This document shows positions 1 to 10,816 of a DNA stretch of 64,000 nt, piece after piece; the stretch's first letter is position 1, and each line of letters begins with the position of its first letter. The position numbers and the translations under genes were made by a program. Under the pieces are notes generated by a model. It saw nothing but the letters and a program-made list of their open reading frames with translations. It searched no databases and had not been told where the DNA came from. Source of the stretch: Advenella mimigardefordensis DPN7 (GTDB lineage Bacteria; Pseudomonadota; Gammaproteobacteria; Burkholderiales; Burkholderiaceae_B); NCBI RefSeq assembly GCF_000521505.1, contig NZ_CP003915.1, positions 3,534,001-3,598,000 on the forward strand, given 5' to 3'.

Positions 1-21
1 TGCAGCATCGGTGCGACAGCC

Positions 22-846
22 TTAATCGAGCCGGGCGCCAAGAAAGTCGCCAAAGGCGGCATAGAATCCGGCTTCGTTGTCCCAGGGGATCATGTGTCCC
101 GCATCATTCACTCTGGTTTCCGTCAGGCCAGGAATCAGACCGGCGATCTCCTGTACGTCTTTTTCAAGGACCACGTCGCCGCGCTCGGCGGTCATCAACA
201 GGACAGGCACCTTGATTTGCGCGAAGCTCGCGTGGACATCATCGTTCTGAAAATCATTGAAGCTCTGGATGATGGCCCGCTCATCACATGTGTGCAGCCA
301 TTGCGCGCGAAGCTGCAATTGCTCTTGCGTCCAGGTCGGACAAAAAGCGCGCATCGCTTCGGCATCGCAGCCCTTGCGTGCCATGGCCATGGAATCAACA
401 TACCAGGGCAGCTTGGCAGGATAGGCACGGCGACCAGGGCCAGAGACAGGCGGATCGACCATGACCAGCGCTTCAAGCCCGGCCGGGCTGGTGCTCGCTG
501 CGCGTGCGCCGATACGCCCGCCCATGGAGTGGCCCACCAGGATATAACGTGCCAGACCCAACGCTTTCGCAAACTCAACCACATCGGCTGCCTGGGCATC
601 CAGACCATAATCCAGCGCATCGGACGCCTCGCTCAGGCCGCGGCCCCTCACGTCCAAGACGTATGTGTCAAACTGACGGCCGAAGCGCTCGCCCACAAAG
701 CCCCAGGTCACCGCCGGACTGGTAATGCCTGGAATAATGATGACCGCAGGACGATTCGCCCGCTCACCGTCGGTTCCGCCATAGCGCAGATAATGCTGAC
801 GGATTCCGTTGGCCGAAATATTCGCGCCGTATAAATAGTGACTCAT
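22..846 (-). CDS. nicD: N-formylmaleamate deformylase (alpha/beta hydrolase)
   Basis: A 274-residue alpha/beta hydrolase. In aerobic nicotinate catabolism NicD removes formate from N-formylmaleamate, the ring-opening product of 2,5-dihydroxypyridine, to give maleamate in the cytoplasm. The nucleophile elbow GHSMG places Ser107; Asp131 in the VDPPVSGPG block and His251 in the AGHMIPWD block complete a plausible catalytic triad. The ATG at 846 is preceded by AGGGAGA. It lies 51 bases downstream of the molybdenum-hydroxylase subunit gene on the same strand and is probably co-transcribed with it. nicX, nicE and nicF, which complete the pathway, are not in the window and may lie to the left. The family call rests on the hydrolase motifs, overall resemblance to known NicD and the nic gene context. 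Confidence 0.9.
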   Translation of the reverse strand: MSHYLYGANISANGIRQHYLRYGGTDGERANRPAVIIIPGITSPAVTWGFVGERFGRQFDTYVLDVRGRGLSEASDALDYGLDAQAADVVEFAKALGLARYILVGHSMGGRIGARAASTSPAGLEALVMVDPPVSGPGRRAYPAKLPWYVDSMAMARKGCDAEAMRAFCPTWTQEQLQLRAQWLHTCDERAIIQSFNDFQNDDVHASFAQIKVPVLLMTAERGDVVLEKDVQEIAGLIPGLTETRVNDAGHMIPWDNEAGFYAAFGDFLGARLD

Positions 847-897
847 TCAATCTCCCTTAAATAAAAATGACGGCCGGGCCAGCGCGGGCGTTGCGCC

Positions 898-3150
898 CTA
901 CAGGCTGGCCCGTTGCAGCGCCTCGCGTACTGTCTGTGACGTAAAGGGCGCCTGGTAAAAGCGCAGGCCACAGGCATCAAACAAGGCATTGGCCACGGCC
1001 GAGGCGCATGGCACTGAAGCCGATTCACCCGCTCCCATGGGCGGTTCATCCTGCCTATCCATCAACACCACATCTATCGGTGGAATGGCAGTAAAGTCGA
1101 TAATCTTGTATGCGCCCCATTCGGCCTGCACGGTGCCATTGGCATCGAAACCGACCTGCTCATATAGCGCCCGACTGAGCGCCTGAATCACATTGCCATG
1201 CAATTGATGACGTACCCCGGCAGGATTGACCATTTGTCCGGTGTCCTGGCCGACCACAATATGGTTCAGCCGGATCTCCCCGCTACGGGCATTGACACTG
1301 ATATCGATGATCCATGCCGACCAGGCTGCCCCAAAGCCGGGAAATTTCGAATGGATATAGCGAGCGTAAGCAACGCCCCGTCCGTGCAGCCACCCATCTT
1401 TATCGGGCGAGCCACGACTCCCGGGTCTGCCAGGCTGCCAGTGCGCACGCTCACCCACGGCCAGAAGCAACGCCTGGGCGCGCGTATCCGCCGCCAGGTT
1501 CTTGACCCGGAATGCCAGTGGATCGGCTTGTGCCTCGAACGCCAGTTCGTCGATGAAGCAGTCATGGGCAAATGAATTCGGTAACGCCGACACGCCTCGC
1601 AGCCACGAGGCGCGCACAATGGTCGCCATATCATTGCAAACAATTTTCTGACGCCGATAGCCGTAAGGCGGCACGGCAGTACGGTCACCCATCTGCAGGC
1701 TGCGCGGCAACGCCGGTTCCTGGCCGGTAAGCAGCAACGCCAATAACGGCCCGTCGTTTGACGGGTAATGGGTGCTGAAGTCGTAATCCAGCAAATTGCC
1801 TTGTGCGTCAATCGAACCCTGCACATCCATTAGCTGAGCGGCGCCCTTGGGCTCCCAGCCATGTTCCTGCTCGCGGCTCAATTGCACGCGAACCGGTACG
1901 CCGGTCTGCTGTGAAAGAAGCAGTGCATCACCACAAACGTCATCCGCACAATTGCGACCATAGCAGCCGGCGGCCTGCAGCCGGATAATTTCTATCTGCG
2001 CTTCATCGAGCCCGCTGAGCTGGCTAAGATGCACTCTCAACATATGGGGGTTTTGCGAACCGGACCAGACCCTGACATGCCCGGGCTGATAATCGGCAAC
2101 CGCGCAGGATGGGCCGATGGACGCATGCATCTGATACGGCCAGACATAGGTTCTTTTGATATCGATGCCGGCCGGTGGCAGGTCGGGATGTTCACCACGG
2201 TTATCCTGCAGGATGCGTTCGCTCATGGGCTGGCGCCGAATGGCCGCCTCCAGATCCTGGAGATCCTCCAATGGAGCTACCGGTTTCCAGGTGATCTTCA
2301 ACTCGCGTGCGGCGCGGATCGCATGCTCTTCGCGACGCGCCACGACACCCACGAAATCACCCTGCACGACCACTTTGATGTCAGGACAAATATGCGAGAC
2401 CGACGCACTATCGACTGCAACCAGGCTGTGACCGATGAACGCGCCTGTATCACGTCCGACATAGGGTGGTCGTACTACACGGCCATGCCACATGCCAGGA
2501 ACACGCATATCATGAACATAGATAAACCGGCCTAGCGCCTTGGCCGGGATATCCACGCGCGGTTGCGAGCGCCCGACAAGTTTCAGATTCTTGGCTGCCT
2601 TGGTCTGAACCTCATCCTGCAGGTATGCGCGATATTGTTTCCCGGCCAGCAACGTCCAGTAATCAACAGCGTGACCATGTGCAGACGCGATCCGGCCTTC
2701 CTGAACAGACAAGTCTGCTGCCGTCAGATGCCACATATCTGCAGCCAACGCCACCAGCATATGACGCGCCTGGGCAGCGGCCCGCCGCAAGGGCTGGGCC
2801 GTGATCTGGATTGACGCACTGGCAATGGTGGGGCCCTGATTGGGCGAGGCATCGGTGTGCCCCAGCACCATCTGCACGACAGACATCGGCACATCCATTT
2901 CATCGGCAACGATTTGCGCCAGCGCGGTCTGAATGCCGGTGCCCAGGTCCACATGACCGCAAAAAGCCCGCACCCAGCCCTGCTCAGACACCGCGACGAA
3001 CACATCGTCATAGTCCTGCAGGTACGCAGAGACCACGCCCGGCTGCCCCGCAGCCGGCGCAGGCGGCACCACCGGCGCACGCAATACCAGCAGCGTGCCG
3101 GTAGACGCCAATAGCGATTGTTGCTCGGAACGTGGTGCCAGGTACGTCAT
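898..3150 (-). CDS. Nicotinate dehydrogenase, molybdopterin-binding large subunit
   Basis: A 750-residue member of the xanthine dehydrogenase/isoquinoline oxidoreductase molybdopterin-binding family, expected to hydroxylate nicotinate at C6. The N-terminal third carries the cofactor-binding block GHVDLGTGIQTALAQ. A C-terminal GAGES motif places the conserved catalytic glutamate at about residue 709. It is divergent from the 2Fe-2S and cytochrome genes across a 313-base region. In Pseudomonas putida the molybdenum and cytochrome parts are one protein, NicB; here the intact molybdenum part is a separate gene, closer to the three-subunit enzyme reported from Comamonas testosteroni. The open frame can begin with TTG at 3156, but ATG at 3150 is preferred. 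Substrate is inferred from context. Confidence 0.85.
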   Translation of the reverse strand: MTYLAPRSEQQSLLASTGTLLVLRAPVVPPAPAAGQPGVVSAYLQDYDDVFVAVSEQGWVRAFCGHVDLGTGIQTALAQIVADEMDVPMSVVQMVLGHTDASPNQGPTIASASIQITAQPLRRAAAQARHMLVALAADMWHLTAADLSVQEGRIASAHGHAVDYWTLLAGKQYRAYLQDEVQTKAAKNLKLVGRSQPRVDIPAKALGRFIYVHDMRVPGMWHGRVVRPPYVGRDTGAFIGHSLVAVDSASVSHICPDIKVVVQGDFVGVVARREEHAIRAARELKITWKPVAPLEDLQDLEAAIRRQPMSERILQDNRGEHPDLPPAGIDIKRTYVWPYQMHASIGPSCAVADYQPGHVRVWSGSQNPHMLRVHLSQLSGLDEAQIEIIRLQAAGCYGRNCADDVCGDALLLSQQTGVPVRVQLSREQEHGWEPKGAAQLMDVQGSIDAQGNLLDYDFSTHYPSNDGPLLALLLTGQEPALPRSLQMGDRTAVPPYGYRRQKIVCNDMATIVRASWLRGVSALPNSFAHDCFIDELAFEAQADPLAFRVKNLAADTRAQALLLAVGERAHWQPGRPGSRGSPDKDGWLHGRGVAYARYIHSKFPGFGAAWSAWIIDISVNARSGEIRLNHIVVGQDTGQMVNPAGVRHQLHGNVIQALSRALYEQVGFDANGTVQAEWGAYKIIDFTAIPPIDVVLMDRQDEPPMGAGESASVPCASAVANALFDACGLRFYQAPFTSQTVREALQRASL

Positions 3151-3224
3151 TAACAAATATCCAATTCAGGCTTGCGTTTCAGAAGGCGGTTAATTAGGAG
3201 CACGATTAAATAGGAACACGATTA

Positions 3225-3246
3225 AATATAGTGTACACGCTATATT
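3225..3246. promoter_or_regulatory. NicR-type operator candidate between the divergent nicotinate dehydrogenase genes
   Basis: Seven-base arms AATATAG and CTATATT flank an eight-base centre that contains the perfect palindrome GTGTACAC with the last arm base. It lies between the two divergent transcription units. The ATAG-N8-CTAT core recurs at 7716 in front of nicR, and the TGTACAC core recurs at 8066 in front of nicC. NicR is a MarR-type repressor that binds palindromes in nic promoters; assigning this site to NicR is inference. Confidence 0.55.
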
Positions 3247-3413
3247 AAAATAATAAAACAGCAAAAGCGCATGCTGAAGAAAATGAAAAAAGATCTGCTT
3301 CCTGCAGTGTAAACTCTGGTTATACTAAGACAATACTAGTAAAAACCCTCAGAAGAAAGTACGGATACAGTGTTATCCTTCCATATCGAATTCTTTGTTT
3401 GCTCAAAAAATTA

Positions 3414-3427
3414 AAGTGTGTAAACTT
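3414..3427. promoter_or_regulatory. NicR-type operator candidate upstream of nicA
   Basis: The 14-base sequence AAGTGTGTAAACTT differs by one base from AAGTGTGTACACTT at 8062-8075 in front of nicC. It sits 37 bases upstream of the chosen nicA start. Its position argues against translation starting at 3395, because that would place the operator inside the coding region. Confidence 0.45.
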
Positions 3428-3463
3428 ATTATGAGTAAACACATACTTTATGCCATTCCAACT

Positions 3464-3943
3464 ATGAATCCTGCTGCTGCCCGCCCCTTCACCTTAAAAG
3501 TTAATCATCAAAGCCACGACGTCACGGTTGAACCCGATACACCCCTGCTTTACGTATTACGCAATGACCTGGCCCTGAATGGGCCGAAGTTCGGCTGTGG
3601 ACTGGGCGAATGTGGTGCCTGTACCGTATTGGTGGATGGAGTCGCAGCGCGCGCCTGCGTCATACCGACAGGCGTCATAGAAACCCGCGAAATCACCACA
3701 CTTGAAGGGCTCAGTGAGAATGGTCAGCCTAACATAGTACAGCAGGCCTTCATTGATCATCAGGCCGCGCAGTGCGGCTACTGTCTGAACGGCATGATCA
3801 TGACAGTCCAGGCACTATTGAACCGCAACCCCAATCCCACCGACGCACAAATTCGTAACGAACTGCGTCACAACCTGTGCCGTTGCGGAACCCATGTGGA
3901 AATCATGGCCGCCGCCATCGCAGCAGCCAGGGGCCGGCCATGA
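3464..3943 (+). CDS. nicA: Nicotinate dehydrogenase small subunit (two [2Fe-2S] clusters)
   Basis: A small iron-sulfur subunit of the xanthine oxidase family. It passes electrons from the molybdenum centre of nicotinate dehydrogenase to the cytochrome subunit. The plant-type ferredoxin cluster is shown by CGLGECGACT with a later Cys, and the C-terminal four-helix domain by QCGYCLNG and NLCRCGTHVE. From the ATG at 3464 it has 159 residues, close to P. putida NicA. In-frame ATGs at 3431 and a longer frame from 3395 exist; 3464 is preferred because of family length and the operator-like site just upstream, although no strong ribosome site is visible. Its stop overlaps the next gene's ATG as ATGA, indicating translational coupling. 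Confidence 0.87.
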   Translation: MNPAAARPFTLKVNHQSHDVTVEPDTPLLYVLRNDLALNGPKFGCGLGECGACTVLVDGVAARACVIPTGVIETREITTLEGLSENGQPNIVQQAFIDHQAAQCGYCLNGMIMTVQALLNRNPNPTDAQIRNELRHNLCRCGTHVEIMAAAIAAARGRP

Positions 3944-6813
3944 GCACGGACCTGACCTCCCCCACCACTGCCGACCTCTGTCATAAGCCAAACGATAGCG
4001 ACAGTATGGATCTGTCAACCCCAACGGGCAGCCTGCTGTTGCATGGCGTCGTCCTGCGTCCGCCCCATTGGGCACAGGACATGCAAGCTAACCGGATCGC
4101 CCGGCTGCAGTCCCTGGACAGCGAGCGCGCCGCCGCTGTGCCGGGCGTCGTCCGTTGCGTATGCCGCGGCAATTTTGTGGGGGTTGTTGCCGTGCAGCGC
4201 ACGCAGGCGCAGCAGGCTTGCGCCTTACTCAAGGCCGACTGGCTGACGCCTGTCGCTGCCAGCGCCGATGTGCACTATTCAGCGAACCAGACAAGCACCC
4301 CAGGCACCATCCACTCGGCAACCCGATATGAATGGCGCAACCAGCTGGCCGAAGACACACCGGACTGGGCGATTGCCTGGCACCGGAACGATCAGCTCAC
4401 TGTCTGGGTCAATACCCGGCGTCAGGCGGCGCTCAGACAAGAGCTAAGCGCGTTGCTGGACCTGCCGCCCGAGGCCATCCGCATTGTACAGCATGGCCAG
4501 CACACTCAAGACGGACTCGACACCGCCGTCGAAGCAGCGTTGCTGGCCTGGGACCTGTCCCGACCGGTACGCGTGCAGGCCGCCTACGCCGCTACCTCAT
4601 TGGCAGTCCAGATCGAACAGAAACAACAGACTGCGGACCACACACGCAGGGAGCGAACGCAATGGAGCATCAATGCGCTGGATCCGCGACGCCCGTCCAT
4701 TGCCGGTCGCTTATGCGGTCTTGAAACAGATCCGCGCTCAGGCATGGCGCTGCTGACCGATTATGTCGACGCCCCCGTACAGAAAAGCGATCGCAATCTG
4801 ACCGCCACGGACCCCTACAGTTATACCGCAGCTGCGGTGTTTGCCCAGGAATCACACTTTGACGAATATTGCGCAAGCCATCAACTGGATCCGGTGCAAA
4901 CTCGTCTGGCACGCATCGGCAGCGAACGCGGTCAGCAACTCTTAAGAAGGGTTGCGCAACAAAGCGGCTGGGATCAGACCGCAAGCGGCCCGACAGCCAG
5001 GGCAGCCGGACTGGGCCGTGGCATCGCCTATAGCCATACGATTGATAACGATTGCAATCCGCCGCAGGAAGTATGGTCGGCCTGGGCTGTCGAACTGGCC
5101 GTAGATGCGCGCAGCGGCGGTCTGTCAGTGAGTCGGCTGACAGTGGGCCATGATGCAAGCCACACTGAACGCACCGCAGAGACCACAACTGAAACCCAGC
5201 GCGCCCTGAAAGATCGGCTGGGCAAGTGGACGCAATTACTTTTGGGGCAGGCCCGACAAGGCGTCGAAAACACGGCCGCTCCATCCGACGAACAACATCA
5301 GTTGGCCCTTCCTGAAGTACAAGTGGTCAATAGCGCACGCTCGCTGGATCAGCCCCTGGCATGGGGGCCGGGTGTGGAACTGCCTGCTGCAGCTGCCATT
5401 GCCAATGCCATCTATAACGCCACCGGGCTGCGCCTGCGTGAAACGCCATTTGCATTACCCACCCTGTCACTGGATGCACCCCCAACAACAAAACGTCGCA
5501 AACGCTGGCGTAACAGCTGGCTGGGCGGACTGATGGCCGCCGCAACCGGCGCCCTGGTGGTTGCCGCCCCCTGGCGTAGCAGCATTCCACCGGTCAGCCG
5601 CGTAGATACGTCCATTTTTTCCGCGCAGGCCATCGAACGGGGCCGGCTTGTCGCGCTCAGCGGAGACTGCATGGTCTGCCACACGGCGCCCGACGGCCAG
5701 ACCAATGCCGGCGGCCTGGGGCTGGACACACCGTTTGGCACGATCTATACCACCAATATCACGCCCGACCGGGAAACCGGCATTGGCGCGTGGTCGTACA
5801 AGGCGTTCGAACGCGCCATGCGTGAAGGCATCCATCGCGACGGCAGGCATTTGTACCCCGCCTTTCCATACACTGCCTATGCAAAAATGTCCGACGAGGA
5901 CTTGCAATCGCTGTACGCCTATTTGATGACGCAGCCGGCCGTGTCCTCACCCAATAAGGAAACCCGCCTGCCCTTCCCCATGAATGTGCGTCCCCTGATG
6001 GCCGGATGGAATACGCTGTTTCATCGGGACCGGCAAGCCTACACGCCGGATCCAAACCAAAGTCCGCTCTGGAACCGTGGCGCCTACCTGGTCAACAGTA
6101 GCGGACACTGCGCCGCCTGCCACTCCCCCCGCAATGCGCTGGGCGCCGAAAAGTCAGGTGAAAACAACTTCCTGGGCGGTGGCTTTGCCGACAATTGGGA
6201 AGCGCCGGCGCTCAACAAACGCTCGGCCGCCCCCATCCCCTGGACCGAGCAGGAGCTGTTTCAGTATTTGCGTACCGGCTACTCACCTTTGCACGGCGTC
6301 GCCGCCGGCCCGATGGGGCCCGTCGTGGCAGGACTGGCACAACTGCCCGAGACGGATGTCAGGGCCATGGCCCACTACCTGGCCAGCCTGAATCCTGCGA
6401 CAACCGAGTCGACGGATAACCAGGCCGTGATGGCCGCCAGGCTGGAAGCAGACAGCCAGGCCAGCCAGGACACACGCCTGCTGCCCGGCGAAACGCTGTT
6501 CAACGGCGCCTGTGCCGTTTGTCATGATTCGGGCAGCGGCCCGGTGCTGTTCGGCGCCCGCCCCTCGCTGGCGCTCAATAGCAATCTGCACAGCGATCAT
6601 CCCGATAACGTGATCCAGGTGTTGATGCACGGCATTACCCGTCCCGCACAGGCAAACCTGAGCACCATGCCCGGCTTCAAACACAGCATGAATGACGCCC
6701 AAATGGCATCGCTATTGCAATACATGCGCACGCGCTTTGCGCCGGACAAGCCGGCCTGGAACAATCTGCCTGAAAAAATTGCCAACATCAGGCAGCAGCA
6801 GGGCCATCCATGA
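3940..6813 (+). CDS. nicB: Nicotinate dehydrogenase triheme cytochrome c subunit fused to a degenerate molybdopterin-domain remnant
   Basis: A 957-residue protein with two parts. Residues about 30-510 resemble a shortened molybdopterin-binding subunit, but where active relatives have GxGE near the end this one reads GPGVE (476-480), so the catalytic glutamate is lost or displaced. A hydrophobic segment near 535-555 probably anchors it in the inner membrane. Three c-type heme motifs follow: CMVCH at 577, CAACH at 724 and CAVCH at 858. P. putida NicB joins an active molybdenum domain to such cytochromes. Here the divergent gene at 898-3150 supplies the intact molybdenum domain, so this protein probably acts as electron acceptor only. 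The start is the ATG overlapping the nicA stop. Confidence 0.82.
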   Translation: MSTDLTSPTTADLCHKPNDSDSMDLSTPTGSLLLHGVVLRPPHWAQDMQANRIARLQSLDSERAAAVPGVVRCVCRGNFVGVVAVQRTQAQQACALLKADWLTPVAASADVHYSANQTSTPGTIHSATRYEWRNQLAEDTPDWAIAWHRNDQLTVWVNTRRQAALRQELSALLDLPPEAIRIVQHGQHTQDGLDTAVEAALLAWDLSRPVRVQAAYAATSLAVQIEQKQQTADHTRRERTQWSINALDPRRPSIAGRLCGLETDPRSGMALLTDYVDAPVQKSDRNLTATDPYSYTAAAVFAQESHFDEYCASHQLDPVQTRLARIGSERGQQLLRRVAQQSGWDQTASGPTARAAGLGRGIAYSHTIDNDCNPPQEVWSAWAVELAVDARSGGLSVSRLTVGHDASHTERTAETTTETQRALKDRLGKWTQLLLGQARQGVENTAAPSDEQHQLALPEVQVVNSARSLDQPLAWGPGVELPAAAAIANAIYNATGLRLRETPFALPTLSLDAPPTTKRRKRWRNSWLGGLMAAATGALVVAAPWRSSIPPVSRVDTSIFSAQAIERGRLVALSGDCMVCHTAPDGQTNAGGLGLDTPFGTIYTTNITPDRETGIGAWSYKAFERAMREGIHRDGRHLYPAFPYTAYAKMSDEDLQSLYAYLMTQPAVSSPNKETRLPFPMNVRPLMAGWNTLFHRDRQAYTPDPNQSPLWNRGAYLVNSSGHCAACHSPRNALGAEKSGENNFLGGGFADNWEAPALNKRSAAPIPWTEQELFQYLRTGYSPLHGVAAGPMGPVVAGLAQLPETDVRAMAHYLASLNPATTESTDNQAVMAARLEADSQASQDTRLLPGETLFNGACAVCHDSGSGPVLFGARPSLALNSNLHSDHPDNVIQVLMHGITRPAQANLSTMPGFKHSMNDAQMASLLQYMRTRFAPDKPAWNNLPEKIANIRQQQGHP

Positions 6814-7051
6814 AATAGGGAAACGCCCGCGCGCACCGACGGCCGACAGCTGGACAGAGGCGGCGGATCAGGCCACGCTGCCTGATTAACCCTATGAGAT
6901 GCGTTGAGCCTACCCGTGTGTAGTCCAGCCGATCTGGCAGCCAGCCTGTCGCTATGGGTCCCTGCGCTGACCGGCAACACGCAGCGCGCACGACCAGCGG
7001 CTGCCCTGGTGTTGCGTGGGCACTGCCTTAGCCACTTCAACAAGCGAGCGC

Positions 7052-7533
7052 TTATTCGCCCTGAATATCGCTGGCATTCATTTTTTGCAAGAGATACAAA
7101 ATAGCGACCTGTTCGGCAGGATTCAGTTTACCCATAGTGAGCCTGCTGATTTCCTGCGCGCGCGGAATGGTACGAGACAGCAGCGCCTGCCCTTCCGTTG
7201 TCAGGCTGGCTATCACCTTGCGTTTGTCCAGCTTTCCGGGCGAGAGCGCAATCAGACCGCGCGCCTTCAGCCTGTTGATAATGCCGCGAATGGTGGCCTG
7301 GTCGATAGCGGTGGCCTCCACCAGTTCTGCCTGTGAACTGCGCCCCCGATCACGCAAGGCACACAAGGTAACAAACTGAATAGCCGTCAGCTGGTCATCG
7401 CCCACATTCTGTTGAAAAATGGCCGTATGACGCTGCACCGCCTTGCGCAATAAATGTCCAACCTGCTGGGTGACATCGTACGGCGCACTGGAACGCCCCG
7501 CTTCTGTTTCAGGTTGCTCGTTTTTCTGGACAT
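7052..7533 (-). CDS. nicR: MarR-family repressor of nicotinate genes, 5' end apparently frameshifted
   Basis: A winged-helix MarR-type regulator resembling NicR, which represses nic genes until 6-hydroxynicotinate binds. Conserved blocks include HLLRKAVQRHTAIFQQ, DQATIRGIINRLKARGL and the C-terminal NPAEQVAILYLLQKM. The reading frame stays open upstream to 7558 but has no ATG, GTG or TTG before a TTG at 7450, which is an internal leucine in the family. A usable ATG at 7533 lies one base out of frame. Adding one base to the run at 7521-7525 or 7496-7499 would join them into a protein of about 160 residues. Either the sequence lacks a base, or a shortened protein of 133 residues starts at TTG 7450. 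Confidence 0.78.
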
Positions 7534-9279
<1,746 letters not shown>

Positions 9280-9369
9280 AACACGGCCCGTATCCGGATG
9301 ACCGCGCCATCCCTGTCATCCGGCATAAACGCCCGCCATACGCCCCCCTCTTTCCAGGAGACATTTGTC

Positions 9370-10686
9370 GTGAACTCGACCACTTCAAACCCACCATTGC
9401 TCCAGACCGGCGAAACAAACCGGGACCTTTATACCAAAATTACCTGGCGCCTGATTCCCTTTCTGTGTTTCTGTTATCTCGCAGCCTATCTGGACCGAAT
9501 CAATGTCGGTTTTGCCAAATTGCAAATGGTGGAAGATCTGCAGTTTAGCGTCACCGCCTATGGCCTGGGCGCAGGCCTGTTTTTTGTCGGCTACATTATT
9601 TTCGAAGTGCCCAGCAATCTGATTCTGGAAAAAGTGGGCGCACGCATGTGGATCGCACGCATCATGATCACCTGGGGCATTCTGTCCGGCCTGACCATGT
9701 TCGTTACCACGCCCACGCAATTTTACGTCCTGCGCTTTATCCTTGGCGCCGCCGAAGCGGGCTTTTTGCCTGGCGTCCTGTATTACCTGACAACCTGGTA
9801 CCCCACTTACCGTCGTGGAAAAATCATTGCCCTGTTCATGATTGGCCTGCCGCTATCGAGCGTGATCGGCGGGCCCCTCTCGGGCTGGATCATGAACCAT
9901 TTTGACCAGTTGCATGGCTTGCGCGGCTGGCAGTGGCTGTTCCTGCTCGAATCCATTCCAAGTGTGCTGCTGGGTCTCCTGACGTTCTGGGCTCTGCCAG
10001 ACAATCACCACAAGGCAAAGTGGCTTAACAGTGAAGAACGGGCACTGCTGCAGCGTGATCTGGATCATGACAATGCCGAAGGCAAACACAGCAAGCATTC
10101 ATTCAAAGACGGTTTTTTCAATCTCAAAGTATGGATGCTGGGCAGTATTGATTTTTCGATTCTGCTGGGTGCCTATGCCATCGGCTTCTGGATGCCCTCG
10201 TTTATCCGTAACGCGGGGGTCACCGACACCTTTGATATCGGCTTGCTGACAGCCATACCCAGTATTGCAGGTGTGATCGGCATGCTGGCTATCGGCGCCA
10301 GCTCCGATTACTTTCGCGAGCGTCGCTGGCACCTGGCGGTTCCTCTTACCGTAGGCGCCATTGCCCTGACCTTCAGTACATTTGTCTCGAGCAACCTGAT
10401 CCTGACCGTTGTCACCTTTACCATTGCCTCGTGCACCCTGCTGGGTGCGGTGCCGGTATTCTTCAGCCTGCCCGCGACCTTTCTTAAAGGCACTGCAGCA
10501 GCCACCGGGTTTGCCCTGGCCTGCTCGATCGCCAATATTGCCGGCCTGGTCAGCAACTCGCTGATCGGCTGGGCCACCGACCTGACAGGCACGGCACATG
10601 CAGCCTTGTGGTTCTTTGCCGTGTGCCTGGTGTGCAACGCCGTTCTGGTGCTGGCGGCCTTCCCGGCCAGGCTGGTCAATCGCTGA
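9370..10686 (+). CDS. nicT: MFS transporter, probable nicotinate or 6-hydroxynicotinate uptake
   Basis: A 12-helix major facilitator of the anion:cation symporter (phthalate permease-like) group, 438 residues. Family features are the early helix ending LAAYLDRINVGFAKLQM and the conserved FFVGYIIFEVPSNLILEKVGAR block. The GTG at 9370 has AGGAG nine bases upstream and is preferred over an upstream in-frame ATG at 9298. It follows nicC after 90 bases and a strong terminator lies downstream. P. putida NicT belongs to the same group and occupies the same context; the exact substrate is inferred. Confidence 0.85.
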   Translation: MNSTTSNPPLLQTGETNRDLYTKITWRLIPFLCFCYLAAYLDRINVGFAKLQMVEDLQFSVTAYGLGAGLFFVGYIIFEVPSNLILEKVGARMWIARIMITWGILSGLTMFVTTPTQFYVLRFILGAAEAGFLPGVLYYLTTWYPTYRRGKIIALFMIGLPLSSVIGGPLSGWIMNHFDQLHGLRGWQWLFLLESIPSVLLGLLTFWALPDNHHKAKWLNSEERALLQRDLDHDNAEGKHSKHSFKDGFFNLKVWMLGSIDFSILLGAYAIGFWMPSFIRNAGVTDTFDIGLLTAIPSIAGVIGMLAIGASSDYFRERRWHLAVPLTVGAIALTFSTFVSSNLILTVVTFTIASCTLLGAVPVFFSLPATFLKGTAAATGFALACSIANIAGLVSNSLIGWATDLTGTAHAALWFFAVCLVCNAVLVLAAFPARLVNR

Positions 10687-10720
10687 CCACGACGGTAAAC
10701 ACCGGCTGTCGTCACCAACA

Positions 10721-10757
10721 GCCCCTGCGATCCGAGCCCGATCGCAGGGGCTTTTTT
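10721..10757 (+). terminator. Rho-independent terminator after nicT
   Basis: An 11-base-pair perfect stem (GCCCCTGCGAT / ATCGCAGGGGC) with a nine-base loop is followed by six T residues. It lies 35 bases past the nicT stop and ends the nicC-nicT unit. Confidence 0.9.
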
Positions 10758-10816
10758 ACATCAGGCTCACAAGGCACTGAAGTGCTCACTGACAGTTTAT
10801 ATTTTGGGCAAAACAT

